From: Batillaria attramentaria
Taxonomy: Eukaryota > Mollusca > Gastropoda > Batillariidae
Length of the DNA stretch: 64,000 bases
Reading direction: 5' to 3'
NCBI GenBank assembly: GCA_018292915.2
Contig: JACVVK020000058.1
Location: 718,501-782,500, forward strand
Below, piece by piece: positions 11,076 through 41,469 of the stretch; the stretch's first letter is position 1; the number at the start of each line of letters is the position of its first letter. Made by a program: the position numbers and the translations under genes. A model generated the notes under the pieces. It saw nothing but the letters and a program-made list of their open reading frames with translations, was not told the origin of the DNA and did no database searches.

Positions 11076-13015
11076 ATCAGACTAATCGAACTGAGGGACC
11101 GAAGCAAATAAATAAACTTATGTTAGCGGTTATTCTCTTCTCTGTCTTAATTTTTTGAAAGTCGGGACTGCATCTGTTGCAATATTATCAGTTTAGGACG
11201 AATTAGAGTGGCAGAAGCCTCCATGGCTCCCTTGTGACTCAGGTAAAGGTCATTCACAAGAGTATGTTTGTAATTAATGTAAAGCTCTTATTATATATTA
11301 TAATGCCTGTGTAAAGTTTCTCTATACAGAAACAACTTTAAAACTTGGGCGTTTTCCTTTCTCCGATACGATGACGTCACTCCAAATTTCGTGATCAAAT
11401 GTTATATGTTGTGTACAGAGTTCGTCGTCCCGGACATAGTATGAGAACCGAATAACGTATGGAGACAGCAAACTGTATTTCTATAAAAACTAAACAAAAC
11501 AAACAACAACAACAACAACAAAAGCACCATCACCACCACAACCACCAGTAATAGCAGTAAAAACATGAAACAACAGAATAATAAACCCGTTGTTTGTAGT
11601 CGTGATACTTTATTGATAGTTTTATTTGTGAGAAAAGAATGATAGCGTGAACGAGACTTATTATCAAAAAGCAAAAAGAAAAAAAAATCATTGTACAGAT
11701 CGCAACAAAAGTAAACGAGAAGAAAATATATGTGCGCGACGACAAGCCAACAGTTTTGTGTTTAAAATTCAATATTGTGCAAACAAATAAAAGAACAAAT
11801 AACAACGCATACGTCCATTTCACACACATAGACCACAAAAAAGCAAAACAATTTCTGTATCTTTTCATCCTTGCTGAGCTGCTTTTTGCGCTGAGCATTT
11901 CATTTTGTCACGGGGTCTTGCTGGCAGGCACACACAAAGCAGGTCTCGAGATAGTCAACTATCTTACAGGCAGGAACGATATTTAAAGTGCTTTGGTTTT
12001 AAACTGTTGATTGACTGCATACCAAAACAAAAACCGGTGAGCAAAAGTGGGTATAAACAGTAGCAAAATCAGGCCCTTAAAGTATCATTTTGCAGGTATA
12101 TGTACGCGCATAAAATTGTTTAAGATAATAAATCACATGAATATGAAAACAATTTGATGAGAGAGTTGGATTTTTGTGATTATGCTTAGAATCTCGAGAA
12201 CGGTGTTCTCGTGTAAATGGGACTATCAAACATCAAAGGCCTCCGTTTCGGTGAATAAAGAGCCTTACTCCAGGGCTCAAATACCAAATCTACAACTGGA
12301 TTGAAACAACACTTTTAGGAATACAACGGGACTTCTTCCATGTATCAATATTATCGAAACGATTGGCAAAGTTATGTAGAAAAACTAATTCTTTGGTTAT
12401 ATATACACGAACTACATGGCACCGGGAAAAACGTTGTACATACATTGAAATGTTCAGGCAATAAACTGGGTTTGGTAAATAATGGTAAGAGCGCATTGAG
12501 CTGCCACTTAAAGAGTACAGCAAATGCAATCCTCTGTTTGGAAGTCTTTGAGGCGACTATGATACTGCCACAATGTATAAGAAATGAAAATACATTGGAG
12601 TGCAAACCCTTTGGAGTGTATCTCAGAGAAAAGCCACAGAGTTTAACTAGATTCTTCGTCGAATTGTGTATGATAATGTGATGGTGTTGAGTGATTCAGG
12701 CAGGCGCACGAATCGAGACATGGTTTAACAAAAACACGTTTGTTTGTCCGTTACAGAGGAGCAGTGTACTACTCCTGCAAAAACACAAGTGGAAAGACAT
12801 TAGTACACCACAAAAAAGAAAAGCAATAAGCATTGAAATAGACGACACATAAAATGGGTCAAAACTGGAACAATACCAACAATGGCTAAGCAACTATTAC
12901 ACAGAAGTAACATACCAAACTGAACTAAAAGCACGGCTCGCAGAAGTGTAAACAAATAGTTGAAACAAAGACAAAATGGCAGCGTCGGTCCACACCACGC
13001 TACCCGACTCTAGCA
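11076..13015. other. 3' flank of IGR2, duplicated at IGR4
   Basis: No supported gene. Parts (for example 12050-12680) match 43240-43950 downstream of IGR4, and 11570-11650 matches 32500-32580 and 42420-42500. Short frames here do not remain open between the copies, so they read as non-coding or long 3' UTR. Confidence 0.5.
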
Positions 13016-13020
13016 TCAAA

Positions 13021-13489
13021 CAGGCCCCGTTTACATTACAGAGCGCTCTGAGGGCGCCCCTAAAGCGCACCATACTGAGAGCGCTCCACGGCGTTTACAT
13101 CACACAGTCGTGGAAGGGGACCTGATATGTCACGTGCTCTCGAGGAATGTGACACATTCAAGATGGCAGCGCCCAGAAAGCACGTGTTTTTTGTATGCCT
13201 GGCAAAAAAAAAAAAAAAAAAAAACCAACAACAACAACAAAAAACAACAACAAAAAACCCCCAAAAAACCGATTTTTTGCCATTTGCAAAAATGGCCTGT
13301 TGCTACGGTGACACAAGGCCCCACGTGACGAGACGAAAGCGCCCTAAGCTAGAGCGCCCTCACACTACCCACGGTAGGTAGTCTGAGAGCGGTGCGCTTT
13401 CGGAGCGGTTTGTCCAAGTGTAAACGCGACAGGGCGCTCTCAGAGCGCTCTCAGGGCGGTATTGTAAGCTAATGTAAACGGGGCCTGTA
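13021..13489. mobile_element. MITE with 18-bp perfect terminal inverted repeats
   Basis: Left end CAGGCCCCGTTTACATTA, right end the exact reverse complement. Subterminal GAGAGCGCTC motifs face each other. There is no transposase, and the interior carries an A-rich simple stretch. Target duplication not clear, so the superfamily is unassigned. Confidence 0.75.
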
Positions 13490-13529
13490 CATGAGTCCGT
13501 GAATTCAAAACAAAACTCACTTATAAGCT

Positions 13530-14245
13530 GGCTGGTGTCCGCCTAGGGATTAGAGTCCATGCTGGCGTCAGAGCAGAATGGAATACCCGCAGGGCTGAAT
13601 TGGGACCGTGCCCCGCGGCGTGGGGCTGGGATACTTATAACGAGATCACGTGGGCGCCCGGCCCGCAAAGAAAGCAACAGTAGGGTGCGTGGCTGGAGGA
13701 GAGTACATTTAGGGCTAGAGGGGGGAATATATATTTCTTGCTATCCATATATCCAACCGTAGCGGGCGTTCTATAGCAGCTAGGAATTTCAAACAAACGG
13801 CAGCTGAAAGGGCTTGAAAAATACTTTAAAATGGCTTAAGTTTGGAACATACAGAGAACATACAGAGAATTCCCTATTGCCGATTGAAGAGCGTAAAGAC
13901 CGGGACCACGCATTTGACCACGCATTTGATAAAATGGCAAAATACACCCGTTAAACTATAAACTACCGCTAACAACGAAACATGATTAGAAAGTTAAAAA
14001 CTCTCCTTAAACTACTGCACTTTACAGAATTATTCTAAGCGAAGGGACTACGGAGATAATTGACACTGAAAAGACACAAACAAACACAACAAATTGACAC
14101 GCGCGCCACCGCGGATACGAAACACTGCGTGCGTGCGGCTAGTGGGCACGCGGCTCGTGGCTAGCGAACAGCGCTGGCCAGAGAACTAAGCGGTAGTGGG
14201 GCGAGCGACCAAACTAGCGACCGAGCGGGTGCAAACAACTCGGCT
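13530..14245 (-). mobile_element. LTR-like promoter repeat, copy 1
   Basis: Reverse complement shares blocks with 22850-23440: TGCTTTCTTTGCGGGCC before a TATAA-type box, and GTTTAACGGGTGTA, GTGGTC, CTTTACGCTC blocks in the same order. No internal gag/pol was seen, so it would be a solo LTR or a non-autonomous element. LTR identity is inferred. Confidence 0.45.
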
Positions 14246-14813
14246 ACAATAAAAAAAAAAGTATTTGATTTTCGTAAGTGACATTGCTTCTTCCGACAAT
14301 CAAACAAATGTACAGCATCATTTAATTCCAGAAACCGCCGTCTACAAAAAATATGCCTGTACTACATATGTCTAAAATATATTAAACCAGCTGTCAACTT
14401 TTTATTAATATCCATGTATAAAATGTCCACAAGTTTGGAACTTCAACAGTGATTGATGAATTGTACGATGTGAGTAGTGCCCAAATTGTAGTATTATGCG
14501 TTTATAAAGTCATAGCTATGAAATGACGTCGTGGAAAAAACATTCACACTAAGTCCATATATATTTTACACACAGAACCAAAAACAACAACAAAATGTCA
14601 AATATGAATTCAGAAAATTCATACATCTGATTATCTCCCTCTAACGGTCTGTATCTGCTCTTAGGATCTCGGATCTCGAGAAAGCTCTGGTGTAGATGGA
14701 CTAACAAACAATAAAACAAGGTAGACACTTTCTGTATGTACGTCGATAGTGTGCACTAACTGTGTTTTAAGTACATATGTACAGTTCTAAACAAAGCAGC
14801 TTCCGATAAGAAG

Positions 14814-15036
14814 GGCATCTTTCAAAATTTTCAAATCCATTCGAGTGAGGAGGGTATCTTTCAAAAATTTCATATCCATTTCAGTGAGGAAAGTATCTTT
14901 CAAAATTTTCAAATCTATTCAAGTGAGGAGGGTATCTTTCAAAAATTTTCAAATCCATTTCAGTGAGGAAAGCATCTTTCAAAATTTTCAAATTCATTCC
15001 AGTGAGTTCGGGAACTTTCAAAATTTTCAAACCCTT
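14814..15036 (+). repeat. 39-bp tandem repeat in the 3' flank of IGR2
   Basis: About 5.5 units of ATCTTTCAAAATTTTCAAAT plus CCATTCCAGTGAGGAGGGT. It sits about 190 bp beyond the IGR2 stop. The same array, expanded, lies at 44526-44862 beyond IGR4. Confidence 0.85.
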
Positions 15037-15225
15037 CGGACCAAAAGTACCTTTCGTAAACTTCTACCGTTTTTTGCGCACAACGAATCAACGTGCATGT
15101 ATACCAGTGGTAGGAACTAGAGATTTCACAGTTACAGACAACGTGGCAATTTTCATACTTTTTTACTTTGAAAATTCAAATTATAAAAAGAAAAGTCGGG
15201 AGAGGATTCCCTACGGGTTGTGCCT

Positions 15226-26582
<11,357 letters not shown>

Positions 26583-26933
26583 GCTGTTTTCGTTGTGTCA
26601 CTGAGACGCTGTTGCATCTATGTCGAGAATAAATCACACATCACTACTCCCTGCTTCTCATATCACCAGAAAGCGTCTCTGTTCCTAATCCGGCTGAGCG
26701 GAAACTCCAACGTAAAATCCCGTGTTACTAACTGATACGTCCAAAAGTAACACGGGTACATACGAACCCCATGGTGTTTTCACTTCCGTGTAGACAGGCC
26801 GCCCAACCGAATTAGCGTGGCCAACATACATGCACTGAAGATGAAGGTCGTTAATAGTAAAACATACACTAGAACCTGACGCCCTCCGCCACTGCCAACA
26901 ATGCCAACGCGCGCGCGCGCGCGCGCGTGTGTG

Positions 26934-26970
<37 letters not shown>

Positions 26971-27633
26971 ACCACGGTGTTCTAATTATATCCATCACAT
27001 ACTAAATTGTATTGAATCTCTCTCTCTCTCTCTCTCTGCAGGCACAACCACCATGCATGGAACGAGGATGTAGATCTAAAAAGCAGCTGTGTCGCAAAAT
27101 GCGAGGGAAAGGCACACGCTTTTGTTGACACCGACAACTTGATAAAAAGCTATCTCAGTCTACATGAGGCCATGCACCCCTGGAGTACTTGAAAGGAGCA
27201 GACCGGAGGTGGTGGTGGGTATTGTGTGTGAAATGCATTAAATGTTGTTTGGACACCTGAATACGCAATGCCTTTGCGTTTTCAATGTGCTATACACAAC
27301 AGTTTGTAACCGAAGTATTTATGTGATGTGATGTGATATTGAAACATCGCCCTGAAGTAAGGAAATGACAGATAGAAAGAAAGAAGGTGACTTGTATACA
27401 ACAGCTTTAACATTTCTATTACCTATAGCCTTACAACTATTGCAGCTAAACGCCCTCGATGAAGCGGGAACATGATATTATAGCCGCTGTTGTTAAAAAG
27501 GAAGTTTTCTGTTCATAATGAGCCTGTTCCATAACAAATGTCTGAATACAGTTTCCTCAATTCAGGGCCACAACTTGTGAAAGGCTAAGAACTGATTTCC
27601 ACCACACTGGGTACAGTACAGAAGGAAACGGTC
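26583..27633. promoter_or_regulatory. Head-to-head intergenic region IGR2/IGR3
   Basis: Only 1,051 bp separate the start codons of the divergent IGR2 and IGR3, so promoter elements may be shared. It holds a GC then GT tract (26908-26968) and a CT tract (27018-27037). No TATA box was identified. Confidence 0.5.
26715..26790 (-). promoter_or_regulatory. Conserved upstream blocks of IGR2
   Basis: AAATCCCGTGTTAC (26715-26728) and CACTTCCGTG (26781-26790) recur in the same order upstream of IGR4. CACTTCCG is the reverse of an ETS-type CGGAAGTG. The regulatory role is inferred from retention. Confidence 0.4.
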
Positions 27634-34359
<6,726 letters not shown>

Positions 34360-34380
34360 ATGAACAGACATCTAATTAAT

Positions 34381-34386
34381 AATAAA
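34381..34386 (+). terminator. IGR3 polyadenylation signal
   Basis: AATAAA 22 nt after the stop codon, giving a very short 3' UTR. Confidence 0.5.
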
Positions 34387-34424
34387 GTCAATCGTACATC
34401 ACTATGAGTATTAGTGTATCTCTT

Positions 34425-34692
34425 CTTCTTCTTCTTCTGCGTTCCATCTGGCCGTCAAATTCGCAGTCCTGACATGGCAATGAACTGCTCCGTCTTTTGT
34501 AGGTCGTCGCTGTTCCCCAGAGTTAGTCGTGAAGGCTGGTGTCGATGGGCCAGATTTCACGGCGAAGCTGCTCGAGGTGTGGGCAGGTTTGTAGGATGTG
34601 GTCTGGAGTCTCCTCTTCAGCACCACACTGGCATGATGCTGTGTCCACGAGGCCCATCTTCTTCATATGTTTTCGGAGTGTATCTCTAAAGC
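34425..34692 (-). mobile_element. LINE ORF2 C-terminal fragment with CxC...H zinc motif
   Basis: Minus-strand frame reads KKMGLVDTASCQCGAEEETP then DHILQTCPHLEQLRREIW, a C-x-C...H...C motif found after the RT/RNaseH region of many LINEs. A stop codon interrupts it. Lies immediately 3' of IGR3. Confidence 0.6.
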
Positions 34693-35011
34693 ACTAGCTT
34701 CCATCGGGGACGGATCCCCACATACAGGGATGCATACAATCTAACTCGAAGCAGAAGGTCGACCACAGCTTAATCGTACCGGTTCCATTGTTCGTGGAAC
34801 TGGTTCGTAAACCAGACTTCGTCATTGTAATTACTAGGGTCTTTGTGTAGGTACTGCATGATAACAGCCATTCCAATGTACGTCAGCCAGTTTAATCGCA
34901 CATGACACGCGAAGCAATAGTCTGGCAGATCAGAGCATAGTATTTCAAGTAGCTGCCATTATGAGTTTGCCTGTTCATTTCTTTGTTTTATTTTATTTTT
35001 TTGTCACTATG

Positions 35012-35283
35012 GCTCAGTTGGTATAGTTCGCCCGTCAGGACGTGCAAATGTACACCAATCAATTCCGTCGATATTTCGGCATTTAACAGTCGTCCACTAA
35101 CGGGGGTGACTGTATCCCCGCAACGCGTGAGGGGGTGCAAATGTATTCCGGGGTCTGGCGAGGTGAAGGCACATGGCCGCTGACTTCGTTCTACGAATTT
35201 ACTGTATGAGAAATATGGACGGAATTGACTGGTGTACATTTGCACCCCCCCCCCCCCCAACGGGCAAACTATACCAACTGAGC
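35012..35283. mobile_element. MITE, MULE-like family, copy 2
   Basis: Ends GCTCAGTTGGTATAGTTCGC and its reverse complement. Flanked by 9-bp direct repeats GTCACTATG / GTTACTATG. A 9-bp target duplication is typical of Mutator-like elements. Confidence 0.75.
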
Positions 35284-35607
35284 GTTACTATGAATGTTTG
35301 TGGTGCCTTTTTTGCATCACATTCTCAACCGACAAGAATGGTGCCATCTTTTCCAGTTGCTGTTTCATCAGATTCTCTGCCAAAAGTGACTATTCGACTG
35401 GTACACGAACAAGTAGAACTTTTCCGAGATCTGCACCCCTTGCTACAAATGAATCTGCTCCATCCTACCTTTCTGACATGATCCAACTCGACACTCTATC
35501 ACGCTCCGTCCAGTCTTCAGCTAACACTTTTACTCTCAGAAATCACCGCACTAGACTTTCTACTGTTGGCACCAGAGCATTCTCCTACGCTGGTCATCTA
35601 GCTCGGA

Positions 35608-36283
35608 ATTCCCTCCCTCGTTTACTCTGCCCTCCCTATTTTACTCTGCCCTCCCTTGTTTACTCTGCCCTCCCTCGTTTACTCTGCCCTCCCTTGTTTA
35701 CTCTGCCCTCGCTCGTTTACTCTGCCCTCCCTAGTTTACTCTACCCTCCCTCGTTAACTCTGCCCTCCCTCGTATACTCTGCCCTCCCTAGAGTACTCTG
35801 CCCTCCCTAGTTTACTCTGCCCTCCCTTGTTTACTCTGCCCTCCCTCGTTTACTCTGCTCTCCCTAGTTTACTCTGCCCTCCCTAGTTTACTCTGCCCTA
35901 GCTCGTTTACTCTGCCCTCCCTTGTTTACTCTGCCGTCCCTAGTTTACTCTGCCCTCGCTCGTTTACTCTGCCCTCCCTTGTTTACTCTGCCCTCCCTAG
36001 TTTACTCTGCCCTAGCTCGTTTACTCTGCCCTCCCTTGTTTACTCTGCCCTCCCTTGTTTACTTTGCCCTCCCTAGTTTACTCTGCCCTCGCTCGTTTAC
36101 TCTGCCCTCCCTAGTTTACTCTGCCCTCCCTAGTTTAGTCTGCCCTCCCTAGTTTAGTCTGCCCTCCCTAGTTTAGTCTGCCCTCTCTAGTTTACTCTGC
36201 CCTCACTTGTTTACTCTGCCCTCGCTCGTTTACTCTGCCATCCCTCGTTTACTCTGCCCTCCCTCGTTTACTCTGCCATTCAC
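35608..36283 (+). repeat. 19-bp minisatellite, about 35 units
   Basis: Unit TTTACTCTGCCCTCCCTCG with variants (CCTAG, CTTG, GCTCG; TTTAGTCTG clustered at 36134-36180). Expanded inside the LINE coding fragment. Confidence 0.95.
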
Positions 36284-36337
36284 CCTCCCTTGAAACTTTC
36301 AAGAAACATGTGAAAACCCATCTAACCGTTTGCTTCA

Positions 36338-36340
<3 letters not shown>

Positions 36341-36396
<56 letters not shown>
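36341..36396. repeat. (GT)n microsatellite
   Basis: About 28 GT units inside the LINE 3' fragment. Confidence 0.95.
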
Positions 36397-36398
<2 letters not shown>

Positions 36399-36699
36399 GC
36401 CCTGCCTTATGGCTCTGTATTTATTTGTATATATATATATTTCTTCCTTTTCACTTGTTGTTCTATTTTTAAGCTGTTATTTATGTATAGGTTACAGCGC
36501 TATATACGTTTTTATCATCATTATTATTATCATCTGTCTATACACGGATTTATTTGCTCTTATCAGCACCGCTTACCTCCTTTAAAAATGCATAAGCCTT
36601 GGCCAAATGAATGCATTACATAATGTATGTGCATACTCTTTTTCGTGTTTTCGGTCAATAAAATTTTGGTATAAAAGCACAAACTGTCTCTCTTTTCCT

Positions 36700-36786
36700 C
36701 TGTCTTTCTGTCTGTCTGTCTGCCTCTGTCTGTCTGTCTGTCTGTCTGTCTCTGACTATGCTGTAGAGGTATGAAAAAATGCACTG

Positions 36787-36842
<56 letters not shown>
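36700..36842. repeat. (CTGT)n and (GT)n microsatellites
   Basis: CTGT/CTGC tetranucleotides at 36708-36752 and about 28 GT units at 36788-36842. Confidence 0.95.
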
Positions 36843-36845
<3 letters not shown>

Positions 36846-37381
36846 TTGCTCTCCGCCATAACAGTAGCTGTGGTATCATGCCAGCGCGCCGTTCGTGTTG
36901 CAGATCATCAGCACGCCTATCTTCTACTAATACCATGATATTCAACACTTGCAAGGCAAACCTTCCACACAACTTTACACTCCTGTAGACGTTGTGAGAC
37001 ACAATATAATAGTGATTTAGTTTTAAGCTAGCGTATGGCTACGTCTAACTCTGAACTTGGTATGTGTGAATGCTGAAAACGTTCCGTGGACCACGACTTT
37101 ATTACATAATTATGAGGTATAACTATATTAATGGAAACTGAAAGCCCGACGTGGAGAGAAATAAAGAGCATTGCTACCACTCAACGAAGTTATGCACTAA
37201 TACTATGCACGTTATCATTTGCTAATCTTTCAAACAAAAATGATAAAACGCGAAAAGCTTATCAGTGTGCGTTGACTCATCGGTGACAAAACGGATTATT
37301 CAGAGCTTGAAATATGACTCGTGAAATAGGACTTTCGACTTGTTCCTGAAGGGATGGCTATGAATATTTGTATCACACAGG

Positions 37382-37385
<4 letters not shown>
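36843..37385. other. Non-coding spacer downstream of IGR3
   Basis: No domain, splice-supported exon or repeat family recognised here. Confidence 0.4.
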
Positions 37386-37458
<73 letters not shown>

Positions 37459-37508
37459 GACACACACACACACACACAAACAAACAAACAAACACACAGA
37501 CACACACA

Positions 37509-37561
<53 letters not shown>
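37386..37561. repeat. Long (CA)n complex with CACAGA and CAAA variants
   Basis: Over 170 bp of CA-based repeat. Confidence 0.95.
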
Positions 37562-37563
<2 letters not shown>

Positions 37564-38001
37564 TACCAAACAAAGCCACCTATCCGCCTTTTTCAAGTAC
37601 ACCGGATGAGATATGGTCCCGTGTCAAACTAGCTTTTACCAGGCTCTGTGTCAAGTCAACAAAACTGTCTTCCTCAACCTTTGTCCACTTGTATTTTGCT
37701 ACACAGTTGCCATTTGACATCCTCGTTCCATTTAGTGGTGGTTACATTAGACTGGAGAGAGAGAGAGGGGGAGAGAGAGATGGCAATATAGTTGTGTATG
37801 GTCGCGTAACCGCATGTTAATGCATTATTTTAAATCAGGAGACTGTACAGACTTGAATAATGCAATGTACACAAGATTTTGTGGTCATTCATGCAGAAAA
37901 ATAATTCACATATATACCCATGAGTTTTGTATCAAAAGTCAAAAGCCGCAATTTTTATGTGTACACAATGTGCACACTCTTCACGAGATTTACAGGTTAG
38001 G

Positions 38002-38063
38002 TGTGTGTTGTTGTTGTTGTTGTTGTTTTTGTTGTTGTTGTTGTTGTGTGTGTGTGTGTGTGT

Positions 38064-38128
<65 letters not shown>
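38002..38128. repeat. (GTT)n then (GT)n microsatellite
   Basis: GTT trinucleotides to 38046, then about 40 GT units. A poly-G run follows at 38206-38221. Confidence 0.95.
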
Positions 38129-38129
<1 letters not shown>

Positions 38130-38675
38130 AAGGGGGTCCTGTATGCTGTATGGTGGCGGTGTAGGAGTAGGGGGTGGGGACGGTGTGTGGTTGGGTGGGA
38201 GTTGGGAGGGGGGGGGGGGGGTGTCCTAACTAGGAAGGATAGTGACAAACAGGGTTTGGGTTTCAAACAGTATATTCTGGGAGAGTATTACGATTTTTTT
38301 TTTCTGGTTTTCTAACGTGGTTGTGTTTCTTTTTCCCCTTCAAGGTAAACTGAGAAACACACAGGACGTCCTCACTGAAAAATTCAGCACGCCAAGCAAC
38401 CGCTGACCCGAGTCGGCACGATACTTGATGTTGTGCGGGCGAAATGCAAAATCACCATTCTTAGCCACTGGGTGCATTTAAAAAAAAATCCTGTTCAAGG
38501 GCAGAGCTCCCCACCATACAATGGTCTCGTCATAGCGTTTTTCAAGTACGATATTTATTTCCCTGTCTACAGAATCGCGTCGTTGTTCGAGTTAAAGTAC
38601 ATCCTCCACCCCCACCCCCCTTCCCAAGCTCCACTCGCCCGCCCCCATCCCCCCACTTCCTTCACCCTTAACCAG

Positions 38676-38679
<4 letters not shown>

Positions 38680-38721
<42 letters not shown>
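38680..38721. repeat. (TG)n microsatellite
   Basis: About 20 TG units. Confidence 0.9.
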
Positions 38722-38724
<3 letters not shown>

Positions 38725-38907
38725 AGGAACGCTTTGGTGATACGGGCAGAATAGATTGGGTTTTCCAATGTAATTCAATGGGTATCAGTTTCGACATGTC
38801 CGCGAGCCATTCAATTAAGGGTTTCAGGCGCTTTTGGGGACGATGACTGTGCTTCCTCGTATGAACCACAGATGAGCAGGGATCTCTCATAGTGTGCGTC
38901 ACGGTGT

Positions 38908-38914
38908 GGTGTGT

Positions 38915-38983
<69 letters not shown>
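38908..38983. repeat. (GT)n-(GA)n microsatellite
   Basis: About 20 GT then about 15 GA units. Confidence 0.95.
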
Positions 38984-38986
<3 letters not shown>

Positions 38987-39183
38987 ACAGACCCATACGC
39001 TTAAGTCAAACACACTTAAGTCGAACTTCGGATACGTCGAAGCAAAAAGTTTTTCCCGGCAAAGCTTGCTCTTTGTATGACTAAATTTTCCACAGATAAG
39101 TCGAACGAGTACTCAAAAACGGATAAGTCAAAACTCGGTTATGTCAAACGGAATCTGCAATTTTAGCCTCGGATAAGTCGTAC
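38987..39183 (+). repeat. CTTAAGTCGAA-family repeat
   Basis: ACACTTAAGTCGAACTTCGG and repeated GGATAAGTC motifs. Related pieces at 40313-40434 and 330-411 contain CGAATTCGACTTAAGCGTGT. These motifs resemble ends of pogo/Tigger-type DNA elements; no transposase seen. Confidence 0.5.
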
Positions 39184-39485
39184 CAGTCGCTGGCACGGGA
39201 ATTTCTTTTTGTCCTTCTGATGCATCAGCGCCAAAACACGGCTTGCACAGAGATTTAACACTTTCCCTGCAAGTACAGGTTGACAGGTGTTATGTGTCCT
39301 GCGGGCCTTAGGGCTGGTTACTTGGGTGGTAGAACACGAAATTGGCGAGAAACACGTGCAAGAACAGAGCTAGGCGTGAGATCTGACCCTGTGCCCCTGA
39401 TCTGTGAGGTTTTCTGTCGCCAGTGTTAAGGTGATTTGCCGTCGGTTTCGGAGGGTAAGCAGTGAGTTATTCCTGGTGTGTGAAA

Positions 39486-39525
<40 letters not shown>

Positions 39526-39646
39526 TTTGCCGGTTGGTGCCGTTAGAGTTGGATCTTTCTGCTATTTGACTGCGTGTGTTTATATGACGTTGCACTAGAA
39601 TTTATTTAGCACATGCGATCATATGACTGCGAACGCGCGCACGCAC

Positions 39647-39647
39647 G

Positions 39648-39717
<70 letters not shown>

Positions 39718-39737
39718 CACACACACACACACACGCG
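39647..39737. repeat. (CA)n microsatellite
   Basis: About 44 units with two CG interruptions, flanked by (CGCA)n. Confidence 0.95.
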
Positions 39738-40035
39738 CACAGATAACGCTGCTGATCTTACAAGCAGAATAAGAGTCAGTGAAAGTAGAAAAGAAGAAGA
39801 AAACATAAGCTGGAAACCTATCACCGTTTGGTGCCAGACAGCTTTCATGTCAGAACGAAACAGCCATCAGAAGAACTTGGCTTTCTAATTCCTCTGCATT
39901 GCATGTGTGACTATGGTAAGACCAAGCCAATACTTTGAACTCAAAGTGAACTCAAAGTGAACAAAATAGCTACGGAGATTCGATGACATGGCAGCTTACA
40001 CGAGCGTATTGAATATAACAAATCCTAGCAGTAAG

Positions 40036-40234
40036 GCTCAGTATAGTTCGCACCCCAGGGCCGTACTGGGCAAACTATTCAAACGCATCCACACTCGTTT
40101 AGTAGAGTTCGCCTGCTTATATTGATTTAGGGTTGGGGTTACCTTGTGGTAACTGATGGAGCCATCGCTATGTTGTTCAGACGGTCGCAGTGCAGGTGCA
40201 AATGACACAAGGGGGCGAACTATACCAACGCAGC
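40036..40234. mobile_element. MITE, MULE-like family, copy 3
   Basis: Flanked by perfect 9-bp repeats AGCAGTAAG (40027-40035 and 40235-40243). Ends carry TATAGTTCGC and GCGAACTATA. Shorter than copies 1 and 2. Confidence 0.75.
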
Positions 40235-40243
40235 AGCAGTAAG

Positions 40244-41465
40244 TTCATGTTGTCCAGGGAAAGTAAATTTCAGTTTCCAAATCGAATCAGGGGGTGAAAA
40301 GGTGCAACTCGCTTAACTCGAAGTTAGAGTCGAAATTCGACCTTATCCGTCGTTACGGATAAGTCAAACTTTGGATACGTCGAACAAAAATCCATTTCCC
40401 CTGCGAATTCGACTTAAGCGTGTTCGACTGTACTGCTCGTAACATTGTGACCCGGGCCAGTCCTCAACACGTAGATGTTTTTTTTTTGTTTTTTTTTTTG
40501 TGCTGCCCCAACTCTTTGCCAGCTCCAGTGGTGTTCCTCCCAGGTCATGGGTGGAACCCACGGAGGACTCGGAAGCTGGGACCATTTTTTTTTTATTATG
40601 CATGATGATGGAGATGAGGGTGATAGATGATGCTATGGAGGTCCATGTGGTTTGGGACAGGGCCGCATTCCGCGCTTCCTGTCATAAATATCCCGGCATT
40701 AATCAGGCCCGGGAACTGCGGTGCCGGCCGTGTAATCATCCACATCATAAGACGTGTCATACTAAGGGAAGCACCCCCAAAGTCGCACCCGTGAAGTGGG
40801 TGTGTGTATATTCCTGTTTAATGCTTAAGGAGACAAGCCATGGATTTAACTCAAGAAAAATAAAGAGCACAGCGGTTATTTCCCTTGAATGACAGCACTC
40901 AATAACACTACGGGACAAAACCGGAGAAAATTGTTCAAAATGTTTGTTAGCTAAGACGTCACAAAAACACATTATGTGAAAGAAAGTGCTCATAGGCAGT
41001 AATCATGTCTCTGCCAATGCATATGCAGCAAAGTATCGTCACGCAATGGCTATTTTAATAGAACGATGTCTTTCAGAACAGTTACACGCAAAAGGACTTT
41101 AATTAACTGATTCTGTCCCAGAGCCCCAGGCAGCCTGCTGCTTTCACTGCCAAGGCCTGCAGAGGTCAGCAGTACAGTGACTAAAGTCACTACAGAAAAA
41201 AGCTCTACAGTTCCTACATTTCTCAAACGAGGCCCATAATATTCGGATATGGTTAAAAAAAAAAAAAAAACTTTTCTTTACTGTGTTTTTAATTTGATGT
41301 TGATTGTATGTGTGTTTTGTTTATTTTAGCAGCTGGTTTTTGAAAAAAAAATGAATTTTTGCACACACATAAACACACACACCACAAAACACACTGAGGC
41401 ACGGCCAGCCAGAAATGACTTGCAACTTGCAGGTCAAGGCAGTCTCTCTCAGTAAAACGTTGATA
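40244..41465. other. Non-coding spacer
   Basis: Holds the CTTAAGTCGAA repeat at 40313-40434 and homopolymer runs. The open frame at 40500-40892 shows no domain and low coding character. Confidence 0.4.
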
Positions 41466-41469
41466 TGGA

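Larger units (their letters stand above)
35340..36500 (+). mobile_element. LINE 3' fragment split by a minisatellite
   Basis: The frame reads SYLSDMIQLDTLSR...RNHRTRLSTVGTRAFSYAGH then the repeat, and resumes as TFKKHVKTHLTVC. These are the C-terminal pieces of a LINE ORF2 (A-F-S-Y-A...F-K-K-x-L-K-T-H-L). The tail near 36495 is GCGCTATATACG then (ATT/ATC)n, like SINE family 2. Confidence 0.65.

Noticed and set aside
35608..36283. Repetitive protein-like frame in the 19-bp array
   Set aside because: The unit is not a multiple of three and lies in a LINE relic; it is a minisatellite.
37386..37561. Long open frames across CA/GT tracts (here and at many other microsatellites)
   Set aside because: Dinucleotide repeats lack stop codons in some frames; poly Thr-His or Cys-Val runs are not genes.
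40500..40892. 130-codon open frame
   Set aside because: No recognisable domain or splice support, and it overlaps homopolymer-rich repeat sequence.
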